A model generated the notes under the pieces. It searched no databases. It was given only the letters and a program-made list of their open reading frames with translations, and was not told where the DNA came from. A stretch of DNA of 64,000 nt, taken from positions 49,573 to 113,572 of the forward strand of contig WRKO01000004.1 of the NCBI GenBank assembly GCA_009782215.1. Direction: 5' to 3'. Made by a program: the position numbers and the translations under genes. This DNA is from Oscillospiraceae bacterium. Its GTDB lineage: Bacteria; Bacillota; Clostridia; Oscillospirales; UBA929. Shown here one piece after another: positions 24,025-31,799 of this stretch (within the stretch, counting starts at the first letter, position 1; each line of letters begins with the position of its first letter).

Positions 24025-25224
24025 ATGAAAAAGCATTTGATTGATGTATCAGCGCTGCGGGCAAACGGACAAGCTGAAATAGAACTGCGCGACAACGCGG
24101 CTCATGTGCATACGACCCATTCCATCACAACGAAATATTTTACCTTGGAAAACGAATCGCATAAAAAGCACTCTGTCTCGCTTCCCGATACATACCGTTT
24201 GCCTTTCCGCGTAGATATGACCGTAAACCTTGACTTTCCTTCGTTCTTCTTAATCATCGGCGGCGGTCATATTACCTTTGCCTTTCCGCCCTCGCATAAC
24301 CGCAAGATTGAGGATATCATCAAGCCCTCCGGCAAGCCAAATCAAGATTTACGCGCCTATGATAATTCCCTGCCGTTTGGCGAAGACGCCGACATTTCAG
24401 TGACCTATAACACCGATGAAATGCAGATTGTGATAAACGGCGAAGAGCGGTTTTACTCCCGCAAACTGGCGTACATGAAAATCAAAGACCCCAATGAGCT
24501 GCGCATGGAAGAGCTGGCAATCATGCTGGCGGTGTCAAAGCGTTCAACGCTGACAGTCAAGGCGATTGCCGTCACCGAATACGACGCGCAAGCGCCCGTA
24601 ACAAGGGGCGGGGGTAAAGAATATATCCGACCCGCGGCAAAAGAAAGCCCGAAGCATACGTTTGACAGCATTTTAGCGCATATGCCGGAACGCTTTGCGG
24701 AGAAGGTGACAGAAATGGATCGCCTTCTGAAATCCATGCGCCCGCTGAAATTCAAGCGCACCCTTGATAAAAACGGCGGCAAAATTTCTTACGTCGCTTC
24801 CGAGTTCGGCTTTTCATATTTGGTTCATCCGTCGGGCGCGCAGTCCTTCCATGAGTTCGGGTGGTACATCGTCTATAACGGAAAACCCGAAACATGGCAC
24901 TGTAAAGCCGATTTTTTAGAAGAAACCCTTACCGAAGCGGCCAAAACCAACCCGGCTTTGTCAGAGCGGATTTTCGACGCGTTAAACGACTGCGTAAACC
25001 CCGGCTCGGGGTGCCTTGCCAAAAGGCTCTACGCCTTTAACGGGCGGAAGCGTCTGTCTTGCCACGGGCGGGTTATGCTTCGCATGTGCGACGATGATTT
25101 TAACGACGTACAAGCGTTTATCCGCCATCTAAACGCCTTGATTGAACAGAAAATCTCCAGCGGCGAGCCGCCGCCGGAGAAGATTAACCTGTCAGACATA
25201 CGCCATAAACGAGCCGCACAATGA
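24025..25224 (+). CDS. Hypothetical protein, 399 residues, inside the his operon
   Basis: I do not recognise the family. The N-terminal half is beta-rich ('VDMTVNLDFPSFFLIIGGGHITFAF' region) and recalls concanavalin-like sandwich folds. The C-terminal half has 'HTFDSILAHMPERFAEKV', a repeated Cys/His content ('CVNPGSGCLAKRLYAF') and 'FNDVQAFIRHLNALIEQ'. There is no signal peptide or membrane helix. The ATG follows the hisB stop codon directly, with AAAAGGGG upstream. Composition is more AT-rich than hisB. It stands where hisH would normally be but is not an amidotransferase. Confidence 0.7.
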   Translation: MKKHLIDVSALRANGQAEIELRDNAAHVHTTHSITTKYFTLENESHKKHSVSLPDTYRLPFRVDMTVNLDFPSFFLIIGGGHITFAFPPSHNRKIEDIIKPSGKPNQDLRAYDNSLPFGEDADISVTYNTDEMQIVINGEERFYSRKLAYMKIKDPNELRMEELAIMLAVSKRSTLTVKAIAVTEYDAQAPVTRGGGKEYIRPAAKESPKHTFDSILAHMPERFAEKVTEMDRLLKSMRPLKFKRTLDKNGGKISYVASEFGFSYLVHPSGAQSFHEFGWYIVYNGKPETWHCKADFLEETLTEAAKTNPALSERIFDALNDCVNPGSGCLAKRLYAFNGRKRLSCHGRVMLRMCDDDFNDVQAFIRHLNALIEQKISSGEPPPEKINLSDIRHKRAAQ

Positions 25225-25355
25225 ACGGCATATATTAGACCGAGCTTCGAAACGAGGATGACTTGAATTTGCTGATGGAGCTGTATGATTTGGAACAAGC
25301 CGCCGGGGCGGGCACAGCGCGGTGACATGAAAAAATTACATTAGGGGGCATACAA
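25225..25355 (+). other. Short spacer with a possible gene remnant
   Basis: Between the two cargo genes an ATG at 25221 runs five codons to a TAG. The same frame then continues as a coding-like stretch, 'TELRNEDDLNLLMELYDLEQ', to a stop near 25325. It may be the tail of a decayed gene. Confidence 0.25.
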
Positions 25356-26075
25356 ATGGCTTGTTTATTTGGGCACAAATGGGATGGCTGCAAATGTAAA
25401 AAATGCGGAAGAATCCGCGACGAGCAGCATGAAAGGGATTTTTTATGCAAAGGGGAATGTAAACGCTGCGGCAAACGCTGCAAAATACAGCATGACCTAG
25501 AAGGCTGCAAATGCAAAAATTGCGGAAGCGAAAAACATGACCATCGATACGCGCCCGATAAATGCAGATATGTATGTTCTAAATGCGGTGATTCCCCGGC
25601 GCTGGAAAAGCACGACTGGAATAAATGTATTTGCCGGGTGTGCGGCAAACAATTAGGATTGAGCGATTATTCACATCACACTTGGGAATCCGTCAGCGGC
25701 GTGTGCGGGAAAGAGCGGTGTTCTGTTTGCGGCTTAGAAAATGACAGTGCGCTTGTACATAACTGGAATAAATGCACTTGCCTGACCTGCGGAAAGACAC
25801 GTAACGAGGAATATTGGCACGATTTCATTCCTCAAAATAAAGAGGAACCATGCAAAGAGGTTTGCTCTGTATGCGGCAAAAAAAGAATCAGCACCCTCAG
25901 CGTGGTTCATAAATGGGTTTATGCCGGACAATGCCGGAAAAAATGCTCTGTTTGCGGAACAACCGAAGAAGACCATGATTGTGATGTAAGAACCGAATAC
26001 AGTGGGACAGAAACAGAAATAACCCGCCGGGATTACCATAAATGCAAAAGGTGCGGAAAAGAGTGGGTACATTAA
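25356..26075 (+). CDS. Cysteine-rich tandem zinc-ribbon repeat protein
   Basis: 239 residues with about 30 cysteines in repeated CxCxxCG units, for example 'HKWDGCKCKKCGRIRDEQH', 'LEGCKCKNCGSEKHDH', 'HDWNKCICRVCGKQLG' and 'HNWNKCTCLTCGKTRNEE'. Each unit ends in Gly and is followed by a His-x-Trp or His-Asp step, so a string of zinc ribbons is likely. There is no enzymatic domain, signal or membrane segment. It is AT-rich and lies between hisB and hisA. Similar repeat strings occur in clostridial proteins of unknown role. Confidence 0.8.
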   Translation: MACLFGHKWDGCKCKKCGRIRDEQHERDFLCKGECKRCGKRCKIQHDLEGCKCKNCGSEKHDHRYAPDKCRYVCSKCGDSPALEKHDWNKCICRVCGKQLGLSDYSHHTWESVSGVCGKERCSVCGLENDSALVHNWNKCTCLTCGKTRNEEYWHDFIPQNKEEPCKEVCSVCGKKRISTLSVVHKWVYAGQCRKKCSVCGTTEEDHDCDVRTEYSGTETEITRRDYHKCKRCGKEWVH

Positions 26076-26139
26076 AAAAATAAACTCTTTCCCGCTCTGA
26101 TTTTGACGGCGGAAGAAAACGATAGCGAGGAGACCGTAC

Positions 26140-27183
26140 ATGGAAATCTATCCGGCAATCGACCTGAAAGACAATCGGTGCGTCCGTTTGCGGCAGGGGG
26201 ATTTTGACACGGTGCATACCGTGGCGGACGACCCTGTGGCTGTGGCGGAGGGCTATCGCGGCGCGGGGGCGGCGGTGATTCATGTCGTTGACCTTGACGG
26301 CGCGAAGGACGGCGCGCGCGGGAACGCCGCGCTGGTGGGGCGAATCGTTCAGGCGGCGAAGCCCGCGAGGGTGGAGCTGGGCGGCGGGCTGCGCGGCATG
26401 AAGGATATGGAGGAGGCGGACGCGCTTGGCGTATGGCGCTTCATCATCGGCTCGGCGGCGCTCAAGGATCCCGGCTTTGTCAAGGAGGCCGTCACCCATT
26501 ACGGCGACCGTGTCGCCGTGGGCATCGACGCCAAGGACGGGACGGTACGGGCGCAGGGCTGGGTGGGGGACTCGGGCAGGGACGAGCTGGATTTTGCCCG
26601 TGAAATGGCCGCCTTGGGCGTGAAAACCGTTATCTACACCGACATCGCCGTGGACGGGCTGCTGGCGGGGCCGTCCTTTGACCGGCTCAAAGCCCTGCGG
26701 GAAGCGCTGCCGGATATCTTTCTCGTCGCCAGCGGCGGCGTGACAAGCGTGGAGGATGTGCGGGCGCTGCGCCGGATGGGGGTGGACGCCGCCATCGCGG
26801 GCAAGGCGCTGTATACGGGCGACCTGCCGCTGGAGGAAGCGCTGTTTGAGGCGCGGCACAGGCATTTGTTTGACAAATCACCGCTCATTCCCGCCGTCAT
26901 TCAGCACGCGGACGCCAAGGACGTGCTGATGCTGGGCTATATGTCGCCCGAATCGCTCCGGCTGACGCTGAAAACCAAAAAGGTGACATTTTTCAGCCGC
27001 AGCCGCCAAAAGCTCTGGGTCAAAGGCGAAACGTCGGGCAATTTCCTAGACGTGGCCGGCGTCGCCGCCGACTGCGACAGCGACGCGCTGCTGATTCGCG
27101 CCGTCCCGCGCGGCCCGGTGTGCCACACGGGCGCGGAGGGTTGCTTCTATAACGAACTGGAGGTTGACGCCGCATGGATATAA
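26140..27183 (+). CDS. HisA-HisI fusion: ProFAR isomerase plus PR-AMP cyclohydrolase
   Basis: A single 347-residue frame joins two histidine enzymes. Residues 1 to about 238 are HisA ('MEIYPAIDLKDNRCVRLRQG', 'VELGGGLRGMKDMEEA', 'IYTDIAVDGLLAGPSFD', 'LVASGGVTSVEDVRAL'). Residues about 245-345 are HisI ('IPAVIQHADAKDVLMLGYM', 'FFSRSRQKLWVKGETSGN', 'DCDSDALLIRAVPRGPVCHT'). Both active sites look complete, including the HisI zinc-site residues. In common operons hisF lies between hisA and hisI; here it is missing. The ATG has an AGCGAGGAG site. It overlaps hisE by 10 bases. Confidence 0.92.
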   Translation: MEIYPAIDLKDNRCVRLRQGDFDTVHTVADDPVAVAEGYRGAGAAVIHVVDLDGAKDGARGNAALVGRIVQAAKPARVELGGGLRGMKDMEEADALGVWRFIIGSAALKDPGFVKEAVTHYGDRVAVGIDAKDGTVRAQGWVGDSGRDELDFAREMAALGVKTVIYTDIAVDGLLAGPSFDRLKALREALPDIFLVASGGVTSVEDVRALRRMGVDAAIAGKALYTGDLPLEEALFEARHRHLFDKSPLIPAVIQHADAKDVLMLGYMSPESLRLTLKTKKVTFFSRSRQKLWVKGETSGNFLDVAGVAADCDSDALLIRAVPRGPVCHTGAEGCFYNELEVDAAWI

Positions 27184-27497
27184 TGGCTGAACTGTATCAA
27201 ACCGTCGCGTCTCGGCGGGCCGCGCCGATTGAGAACTCCTATACCAACTATCTCTTTGAGCAGGGGCTGGATAAAATCTGCAAGAAAATCGGCGAGGAGT
27301 GCGCGGAGACGATTATCGCAGCGAAGAACGGCGACCCCGCCGCGCTGATCGGCGAGGTTTCCGATGTGCTGTATCATTTATTGGTGCTGCTGTGCGAGCG
27401 AGACGTCGCGTGGGATGACGTGCGGGACGAGCTGGCAAGGCGCGGCGCCAAAATCGGGAACAGGAAGGTTTTTTATGATGCCGACCGAAACACATAG
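27174..27497 (+). CDS. hisE: Phosphoribosyl-ATP pyrophosphatase HisE
   Basis: Second step of histidine synthesis, hydrolysing PR-ATP to PR-AMP. The 107 residues have the MazG-like helical fold with '[21 protein letters not shown]' split over helices and '[15 protein letters not shown]'. Complete length. It overlaps hisAI upstream and udg downstream, so translation is probably coupled. Confidence 0.94.
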   Translation: MDIMAELYQTVASRRAAPIENSYTNYLFEQGLDKICKKIGEECAETIIAAKNGDPAALIGEVSDVLYHLLVLLCERDVAWDDVRDELARRGAKIGNRKVFYDADRNT

Positions 27498-28062
27498 CTG
27501 GAAGCAGCTTAAAGCCGCCTGCCTCACCTGCGACCGTTGCGCGTTGAGCCAAACGCGGACGCAGGTGGTGTTCGGCGTGGGCGACCCGCAGAGCGAGGTG
27601 CTGTTTATCGGCGAGGGGCCGGGCGCGGAGGAGGATAAACGCGGCGAGCCGTTTGTCGGGCGCGCCGGGCAGTTGCTGGACGTCATGCTGGCGTCGGTGG
27701 GGATTCAGCGGGAGAACATCTACATCGCCAACATCGTCAAGTGCCGTCCCCCGGGCAACCGCGACCCGCTGAATACCGAGCAGGATGCCTGTATCGGCTG
27801 GCTGCGGGAGCAGACAAAGCTGATTAAGCCTAAAATCATCGTCTGTCTGGGCCGCGTCGCCGCGATGAAAATCATCCGCGCCGACTATAAGATTACAAGC
27901 GAACACGGGCGATGGACGGAAAAGGGCGGCTATTGGATGACGGCGCACTACCATCCCGCCTTTCTGCTGCGCGACCCGAGGCACAAGCCGGACGCCTTTG
28001 CCGATATGAAATCGCTGGAAAACAAGATGCGCGAGACCTGCTCGCGCACCTTGCCGGACTGA
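27475..28062 (+). CDS. Uracil-DNA glycosylase, family 4 (Fe-S)
   Basis: Removes uracil from DNA. The 195 residues hold the four iron-sulfur cysteines (CLTCDRC, then [11 protein letters not shown] and 'EQDACIGWL'). The active-site motif '[20 protein letters not shown]' and the His motif '[12 protein letters not shown]' are also present. Start at 27475 (MMPTETH) with an AGGAAGG site; it overlaps the end of hisE by 23 bases. As last gene of the operon it is an unrelated passenger. It converges with the DUF4349 gene, 10 bases away. Confidence 0.94.
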   Translation: MMPTETHSWKQLKAACLTCDRCALSQTRTQVVFGVGDPQSEVLFIGEGPGAEEDKRGEPFVGRAGQLLDVMLASVGIQRENIYIANIVKCRPPGNRDPLNTEQDACIGWLREQTKLIKPKIIVCLGRVAAMKIIRADYKITSEHGRWTEKGGYWMTAHYHPAFLLRDPRHKPDAFADMKSLENKMRETCSRTLPD

Positions 28063-28072
28063 CGGGCCAGCT

Positions 28073-29014
28073 TTATTCCGGTGTATCGCCGGGGGAGGAC
28101 GCCTCGGGCCCCGGAAGCCGCGCCGCCGCCGCGCGACGCTTTTTCAGCCGCTTAAAAACAATCAGCAAGACAATCAGCGCGATAATCCAAAGCGGCGAGG
28201 TGACGAGGAGCGCGATCAAAATCCATTGGAAAAGAGCGAATATACCGCTGCTTACGGCAACGAAGCCGCTGTGAATCAGATAGCCCATATCGTCCAGCGA
28301 CAGCGCCTGCCAGTTGATGTCGCGGCGGAGACCGGCAGGGTCGTTTTCCTGCCGGATGGTCACGCTCACCGTCGCCATCTCGGTCAGGGTGTCCCACATA
28401 CGGAGCCGTCCCTCCAGCGCCTCGATATCCTCGGTAATACCGTCGATAATGCGCTGGATGTGGATAATTTCATCAACGGTTTTTGCCCCGGCCAGTAGGT
28501 TGAAATACGGCTCCAGCGACCTGCGCCGCGTCTCAAGCCGCAGCCGCGCGTCATGGTAGCCCTCCGTGATATCCTCCGAGCCGAGTCTGGAATTGATCAC
28601 CTTCCCCTCCCCTTCCACATACGCCATAAAGGCATGTACGCTCTGCGGAGGGATTTTGAAGGTGGCGTTGACGGCTGAGTAGCGCTCATAATGCCGCGTG
28701 TCGTTGGTGTGTTCATAGCCGCCCAGCTCGGCGGCGCGCGCCGCGAGACGGCTGTACAGGGCTGCGGCGTCCTCCGCCTCAATGTCCATCGACGCGTCCC
28801 AAATGATCTTACGCCCCGCCGTGTTGTCCGCCAGATGTTCGCCGGACAGGCTCGCGGCCATGTTGAGGTAGCCGTGTTCTTCCGCGTTGGCCGCGCCTCC
28901 CGTCCCCGACTCCCTCGGAGCGGAGCCGGAGAGATCGTAACCGGACGAGCTGCAGGCTGCCATGAGTAAAAACGCCGCGAGAAACGGCACGAACAAGCGC
29001 TTGACATTCTTCAT
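28073..29014 (-). CDS. DUF4349 membrane lipoprotein
   Basis: 313 residues: a signal with lipobox MAACSS (Cys about 21), a Ser/Gly linker and the DUF4349 domain. The domain has 'IIWDASMDIEAEDAAALYSRL', 'ELGGYEHTNDTRHYERYSAVNATFKIP', a coiled-coil section near 'LAGAKTVDEIIHIQRIIDGI' and 'MATVSVTI'. A C-terminal membrane helix ('ILIALLVTSPLWIIALIVLL') and a basic tail follow. Function of DUF4349 is not established. Monocistronic and divergent from the GH31 gene. Confidence 0.92.
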   Translation of the reverse strand: MKNVKRLFVPFLAAFLLMAACSSSGYDLSGSAPRESGTGGAANAEEHGYLNMAASLSGEHLADNTAGRKIIWDASMDIEAEDAAALYSRLAARAAELGGYEHTNDTRHYERYSAVNATFKIPPQSVHAFMAYVEGEGKVINSRLGSEDITEGYHDARLRLETRRRSLEPYFNLLAGAKTVDEIIHIQRIIDGITEDIEALEGRLRMWDTLTEMATVSVTIRQENDPAGLRRDINWQALSLDDMGYLIHSGFVAVSSGIFALFQWILIALLVTSPLWIIALIVLLIVFKRLKKRRAAAARLPGPEASSPGDTPE

Positions 29015-29222
29015 GGTTGAACCGTCCTTTCAAATATTAATTTTATATGAACTATATTACAACATTATGAACTGATAAGCAACAACAAAAGCATGACAAA
29101 TCCTTACAGCCGGGTTACACCGGCCAAGAGAGCGCTTGTTCATCTGTTTAGACGATTCTTTCTTGAAAAAGTTCCCGGGCTGTGATAGACTGGACAAAGC
29201 ATATCGGGAAGGACGGGGTAGA

Positions 29223-31181
29223 TTGTACAGGGTTGAAACGCGCGGGCATACGGTACGCATCTATATCGGAGACAAGCTGGTAGCGAGCCATTCGCCCGAC
29301 GCGCCGTTTGTGGAAGCGGGCAAGGGCAAATGGGAGGCCTTGGGCAACGTCGCGCGGGACGTCAGGGAAGGGCTGACCGGGCTGACCCACTCGCAGTACG
29401 AGCAGGGGCGCGGCTTGCTGCGCCTGTACGGCGGCGATTACTCCATCACCTTCCATATCACCGAGCATAACGGGCTGCTCCGGCTCTCCCCCCAGCGCGC
29501 GTCCACCGGGCTGAACCGCTTCCGCCTCCGTTTCCCGGCCGTCCCCGGTGGCGCGGTGTACGGCGGCGGCGCGCAAACCGGGGATTTGAACCTGCGGGGC
29601 AAGCGCGTCCAGCTTTGGGTCGGAGAACGCGGCGTCTACCAGCCCCATGTCCCCGCGCCCGCCGTCCGCGTAAAAGGAACCAAGCCCATTCTGCCCGCGG
29701 CGCCGATGCCGGTGTTCATCACCGAAGACTCCGTGGGCTATGTCTTTGAAAGCTACGGCCGCGCCGCGTTTGATTTTACGTCCGCGAGGTCGCATATCGT
29801 TTCGCTCTGGGAGCTTCCGTCGGCCATTTTAATCGGCGCGGCGGACAGCACGCTGAATCTGCTGAGCGTCGTCACCAAGACCACCGGGCGCCAGCCCGTG
29901 CCGCCCCAATGGTTTATGGAAGGCTCCATCATTGAGGCGCGAGGCGGCAGCTATCACGCCGCCGAGTTACTGGAAAAAGCGCTCACCAGCGAGGCCGCCA
30001 TCACCTGCATCTATATCCCCGACTGGACGGGCGGGTTTGACACCCCCGTCGGGCGCCGCCCCTTTTATGACTGGGTATGGAATCAGGAAACCTACCCCAA
30101 GCTGGACAGCCTGATTCGCGAACTCGCCAGCCGCAACATCCGCACAATGGCGTACATAAACCCCCACCTCTCGATTGAGGGGCGGCTCTACGCCGAAGCG
30201 TCGGCGGCGGGCTATCTGCTGAAAAAACCGCAGGGCGGCGTGTATATCAGCGATATGGGCGGCTTTATGGCGGGGCATCTCGACCTTACAAACCCCACCG
30301 CCTGCTCATGGTTTAAGGACATCGTCAAGAGCCATGTTTTGGGACTGGGCTTTTGCGGGTATTTCGCCGACGGGGGCGAATACCTCCCCCAAGACGCCGT
30401 TTTCCACACCGGCGAGAGCGGGGTGCGCCTACATAACCGCTGGCCTGTGATGTGGGCGGCACTCAACCGCGAAATCATCCGCGAGGCGGGGCGCACCGTC
30501 GATTCGGTGTTCGTCTCGCGCTACGGCTGGATTGGAAGCGGAACGCAGAGCATGGTGGTCACGACCGGCAAGCATCACACCTCATGGAACAAAAAACAGG
30601 GTCTGCCGTCCGCGCTCAGCGCCGCGCTCTCCCTCTCCTGCTCCGGCGTCGGCATGAGCATCACCGAATGCGGCGGCACGGTCAGCTACCCGTATAGACG
30701 AAGCCCGGAGCTGTATATGCGCTGGATGGAGTACGCGGCGTTCTCGCCCTGCTTTATGCTGGTCAACGGCGACGCGCGGGGCGCGTATATCGACCACGAC
30801 GACAAAATGCTGGACTTTTTCTCGCGGATGAGCCGGGTTCACGCCGCGCTGGGCGCGTATATCCGCGCCTGCGCCCGCGATAACGCCAACGACGGCGCGC
30901 CGATTATGCGCCCGCTGTTTATGAACATACCGGAATGCCGTTCGGTGAAAAACGCCTATATGCTGGGCGGCGAGCTGTTGATTTTCCCCGTGATGAAGGA
31001 CGGGATAAAGACGCTGGAGGTCAAGCTCCCATCCGCGGGCTGGCGCCACCTTTGGAGCGGAAAGGACTTTCACGGCGGCGAACACACCGTCGAAGTCCCG
31101 CTCGGTGAACCGGCCGTTTTCTACCGCCCCGACGGTAAGCACGCGGGCATATTTGAAGAACTGCCGATGAAAATAACGTGA
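29223..31181 (+). CDS. Glycoside hydrolase family 31 protein (YihQ-like) with altered acid/base position
   Basis: About 652 residues that align by eye with E. coli YihQ along the whole length: 'ADGGEYLPQDAVFHTGES', 'RYGWIGSGTQSM' and 'DGAPIMRPLFMNIPECRSVKN'. The nucleophile Asp is present (codon 30369). The general acid/base Asp of YihQ (GDQN) corresponds to Lys in TTGKHHTSW (codon 30570), and the sulfonate-site QDW is PDW. So activity is doubtful or the substrate differs. No signal peptide. The start is uncertain: TTG 29223 has GGAAGG upstream, while the frame extends to a TTG at 29136. Confidence 0.8.
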   Translation: MYRVETRGHTVRIYIGDKLVASHSPDAPFVEAGKGKWEALGNVARDVREGLTGLTHSQYEQGRGLLRLYGGDYSITFHITEHNGLLRLSPQRASTGLNRFRLRFPAVPGGAVYGGGAQTGDLNLRGKRVQLWVGERGVYQPHVPAPAVRVKGTKPILPAAPMPVFITEDSVGYVFESYGRAAFDFTSARSHIVSLWELPSAILIGAADSTLNLLSVVTKTTGRQPVPPQWFMEGSIIEARGGSYHAAELLEKALTSEAAITCIYIPDWTGGFDTPVGRRPFYDWVWNQETYPKLDSLIRELASRNIRTMAYINPHLSIEGRLYAEASAAGYLLKKPQGGVYISDMGGFMAGHLDLTNPTACSWFKDIVKSHVLGLGFCGYFADGGEYLPQDAVFHTGESGVRLHNRWPVMWAALNREIIREAGRTVDSVFVSRYGWIGSGTQSMVVTTGKHHTSWNKKQGLPSALSAALSLSCSGVGMSITECGGTVSYPYRRSPELYMRWMEYAAFSPCFMLVNGDARGAYIDHDDKMLDFFSRMSRVHAALGAYIRACARDNANDGAPIMRPLFMNIPECRSVKNAYMLGGELLIFPVMKDGIKTLEVKLPSAGWRHLWSGKDFHGGEHTVEVPLGEPAVFYRPDGKHAGIFEELPMKIT

Positions 31182-31195
31182 AAGGAGGGTTTCTC

Positions 31196-31345
31196 ATGCT
31201 TGATGCCGGAAAGGATCAATGCGCCTGCTCCAACACAGGCTGTCCGCGCCACGGCAACTGCGAGGAATGCCGGAAGTACCACAAATCAGCCGGTTCCCAG
31301 ACCGGATGCCAGCGCAGCGCGAAGAAAACGGCGGAAGAGGAATAG
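31196..31345 (+). CDS. Small Cys-rich protein, 49 residues
   Basis: A complete short gene with a strong AAAGGAGGG site 6-7 bases before its ATG. The product has eight-residue spaced cysteines 'CACSNTGCPRHGNCEECRKY' plus one further Cys, then a Lys/Glu tail. This resembles small clostridial zinc-binding proteins with the CPRHGNCEEC motif. It starts 14 bases after the GH31 stop codon and is probably co-transcribed. Confidence 0.75.
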   Translation: MLDAGKDQCACSNTGCPRHGNCEECRKYHKSAGSQTGCQRSAKKTAEEE

Positions 31346-31396
31346 CCCTCATCCGCCGGTCTTGCGGAAAAAACGGCGGAGCGGCTTAAAAAACTC

Positions 31397-31425
31397 TTTA
31401 CATTCCCGCGCCCATTCGATATAAT
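31397..31425 (+). promoter_or_regulatory. Sigma-A promoter of the ireB-like gene
   Basis: TTTACA (31397-31402), a 17-base spacer and TATAAT (31420-31425), about 33 bases before the GTG start. Confidence 0.78.
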
Positions 31426-31458
31426 GATACCAACCACAGTGAGAGAGGAGGCGGAACG

Positions 31459-31701
31459 GTGGATAACCATACGCGCAAATTTTCCATAGCCGACGACGGC
31501 AGCACGGAAATGAAGTCCGTCCTAACCGCCGTCTATGCCGCCATGCAGGAAAAAGGCTACAATCCCATCAACCAAATCGTAGGCTACATCCTCTCCGAAG
31601 ACCCCACCTACGTCACCAGCCACAACAACGCCCGCAGCCTTATCCGCAGGCTCGACCGCGACGAGCTGCTGCAGGAGCTTGTGCGAAATTACCTGCGGTA
31701 A
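31459..31701 (+). CDS. IreB-family regulatory phosphoprotein (UPF0297)
   Basis: 80 residues matching the IreB/YrzL family almost end to end: 'IADDGSTEMKSVLTAVYAAM', 'GYNPINQIVGYILSEDPTY', 'HNNARSLIRRLDRDELL'. In enterococci IreB is phosphorylated by the PASTA kinase and affects cephalosporin resistance. GTG start with a GAGGAGGCGG site. It is often followed by a Holliday junction resolvase gene (yqgF), which is absent here. Confidence 0.95.
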   Translation: MDNHTRKFSIADDGSTEMKSVLTAVYAAMQEKGYNPINQIVGYILSEDPTYVTSHNNARSLIRRLDRDELLQELVRNYLR

Positions 31702-31731
31702 CGCTCTCCCCGCGCCCAACAGCCGCCAACG

Positions 31732-31764
31732 CCCGCGCTCCGGTGAATCCGGCGCGCGGGTTTA
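31732..31764 (+). terminator. Terminator after ireB-like gene
   Basis: CCCGCGC...CCGG pairs with CCGG...GCGCGGG around a short loop and is followed by TTTATCT. Confidence 0.6.
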
Positions 31765-31799
31765 TCTATGCCCCAAACGCGCCCGGCGGGCAGCCGCTC

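Noticed and set aside
26140..27183. HisF as the N-terminal half of the HisI fusion
   Set aside because: The opening PAIDLKDNRCVRL and the internal motifs are those of HisA; HisF opens with an IIPCLDVKDG-type sequence, which is absent.
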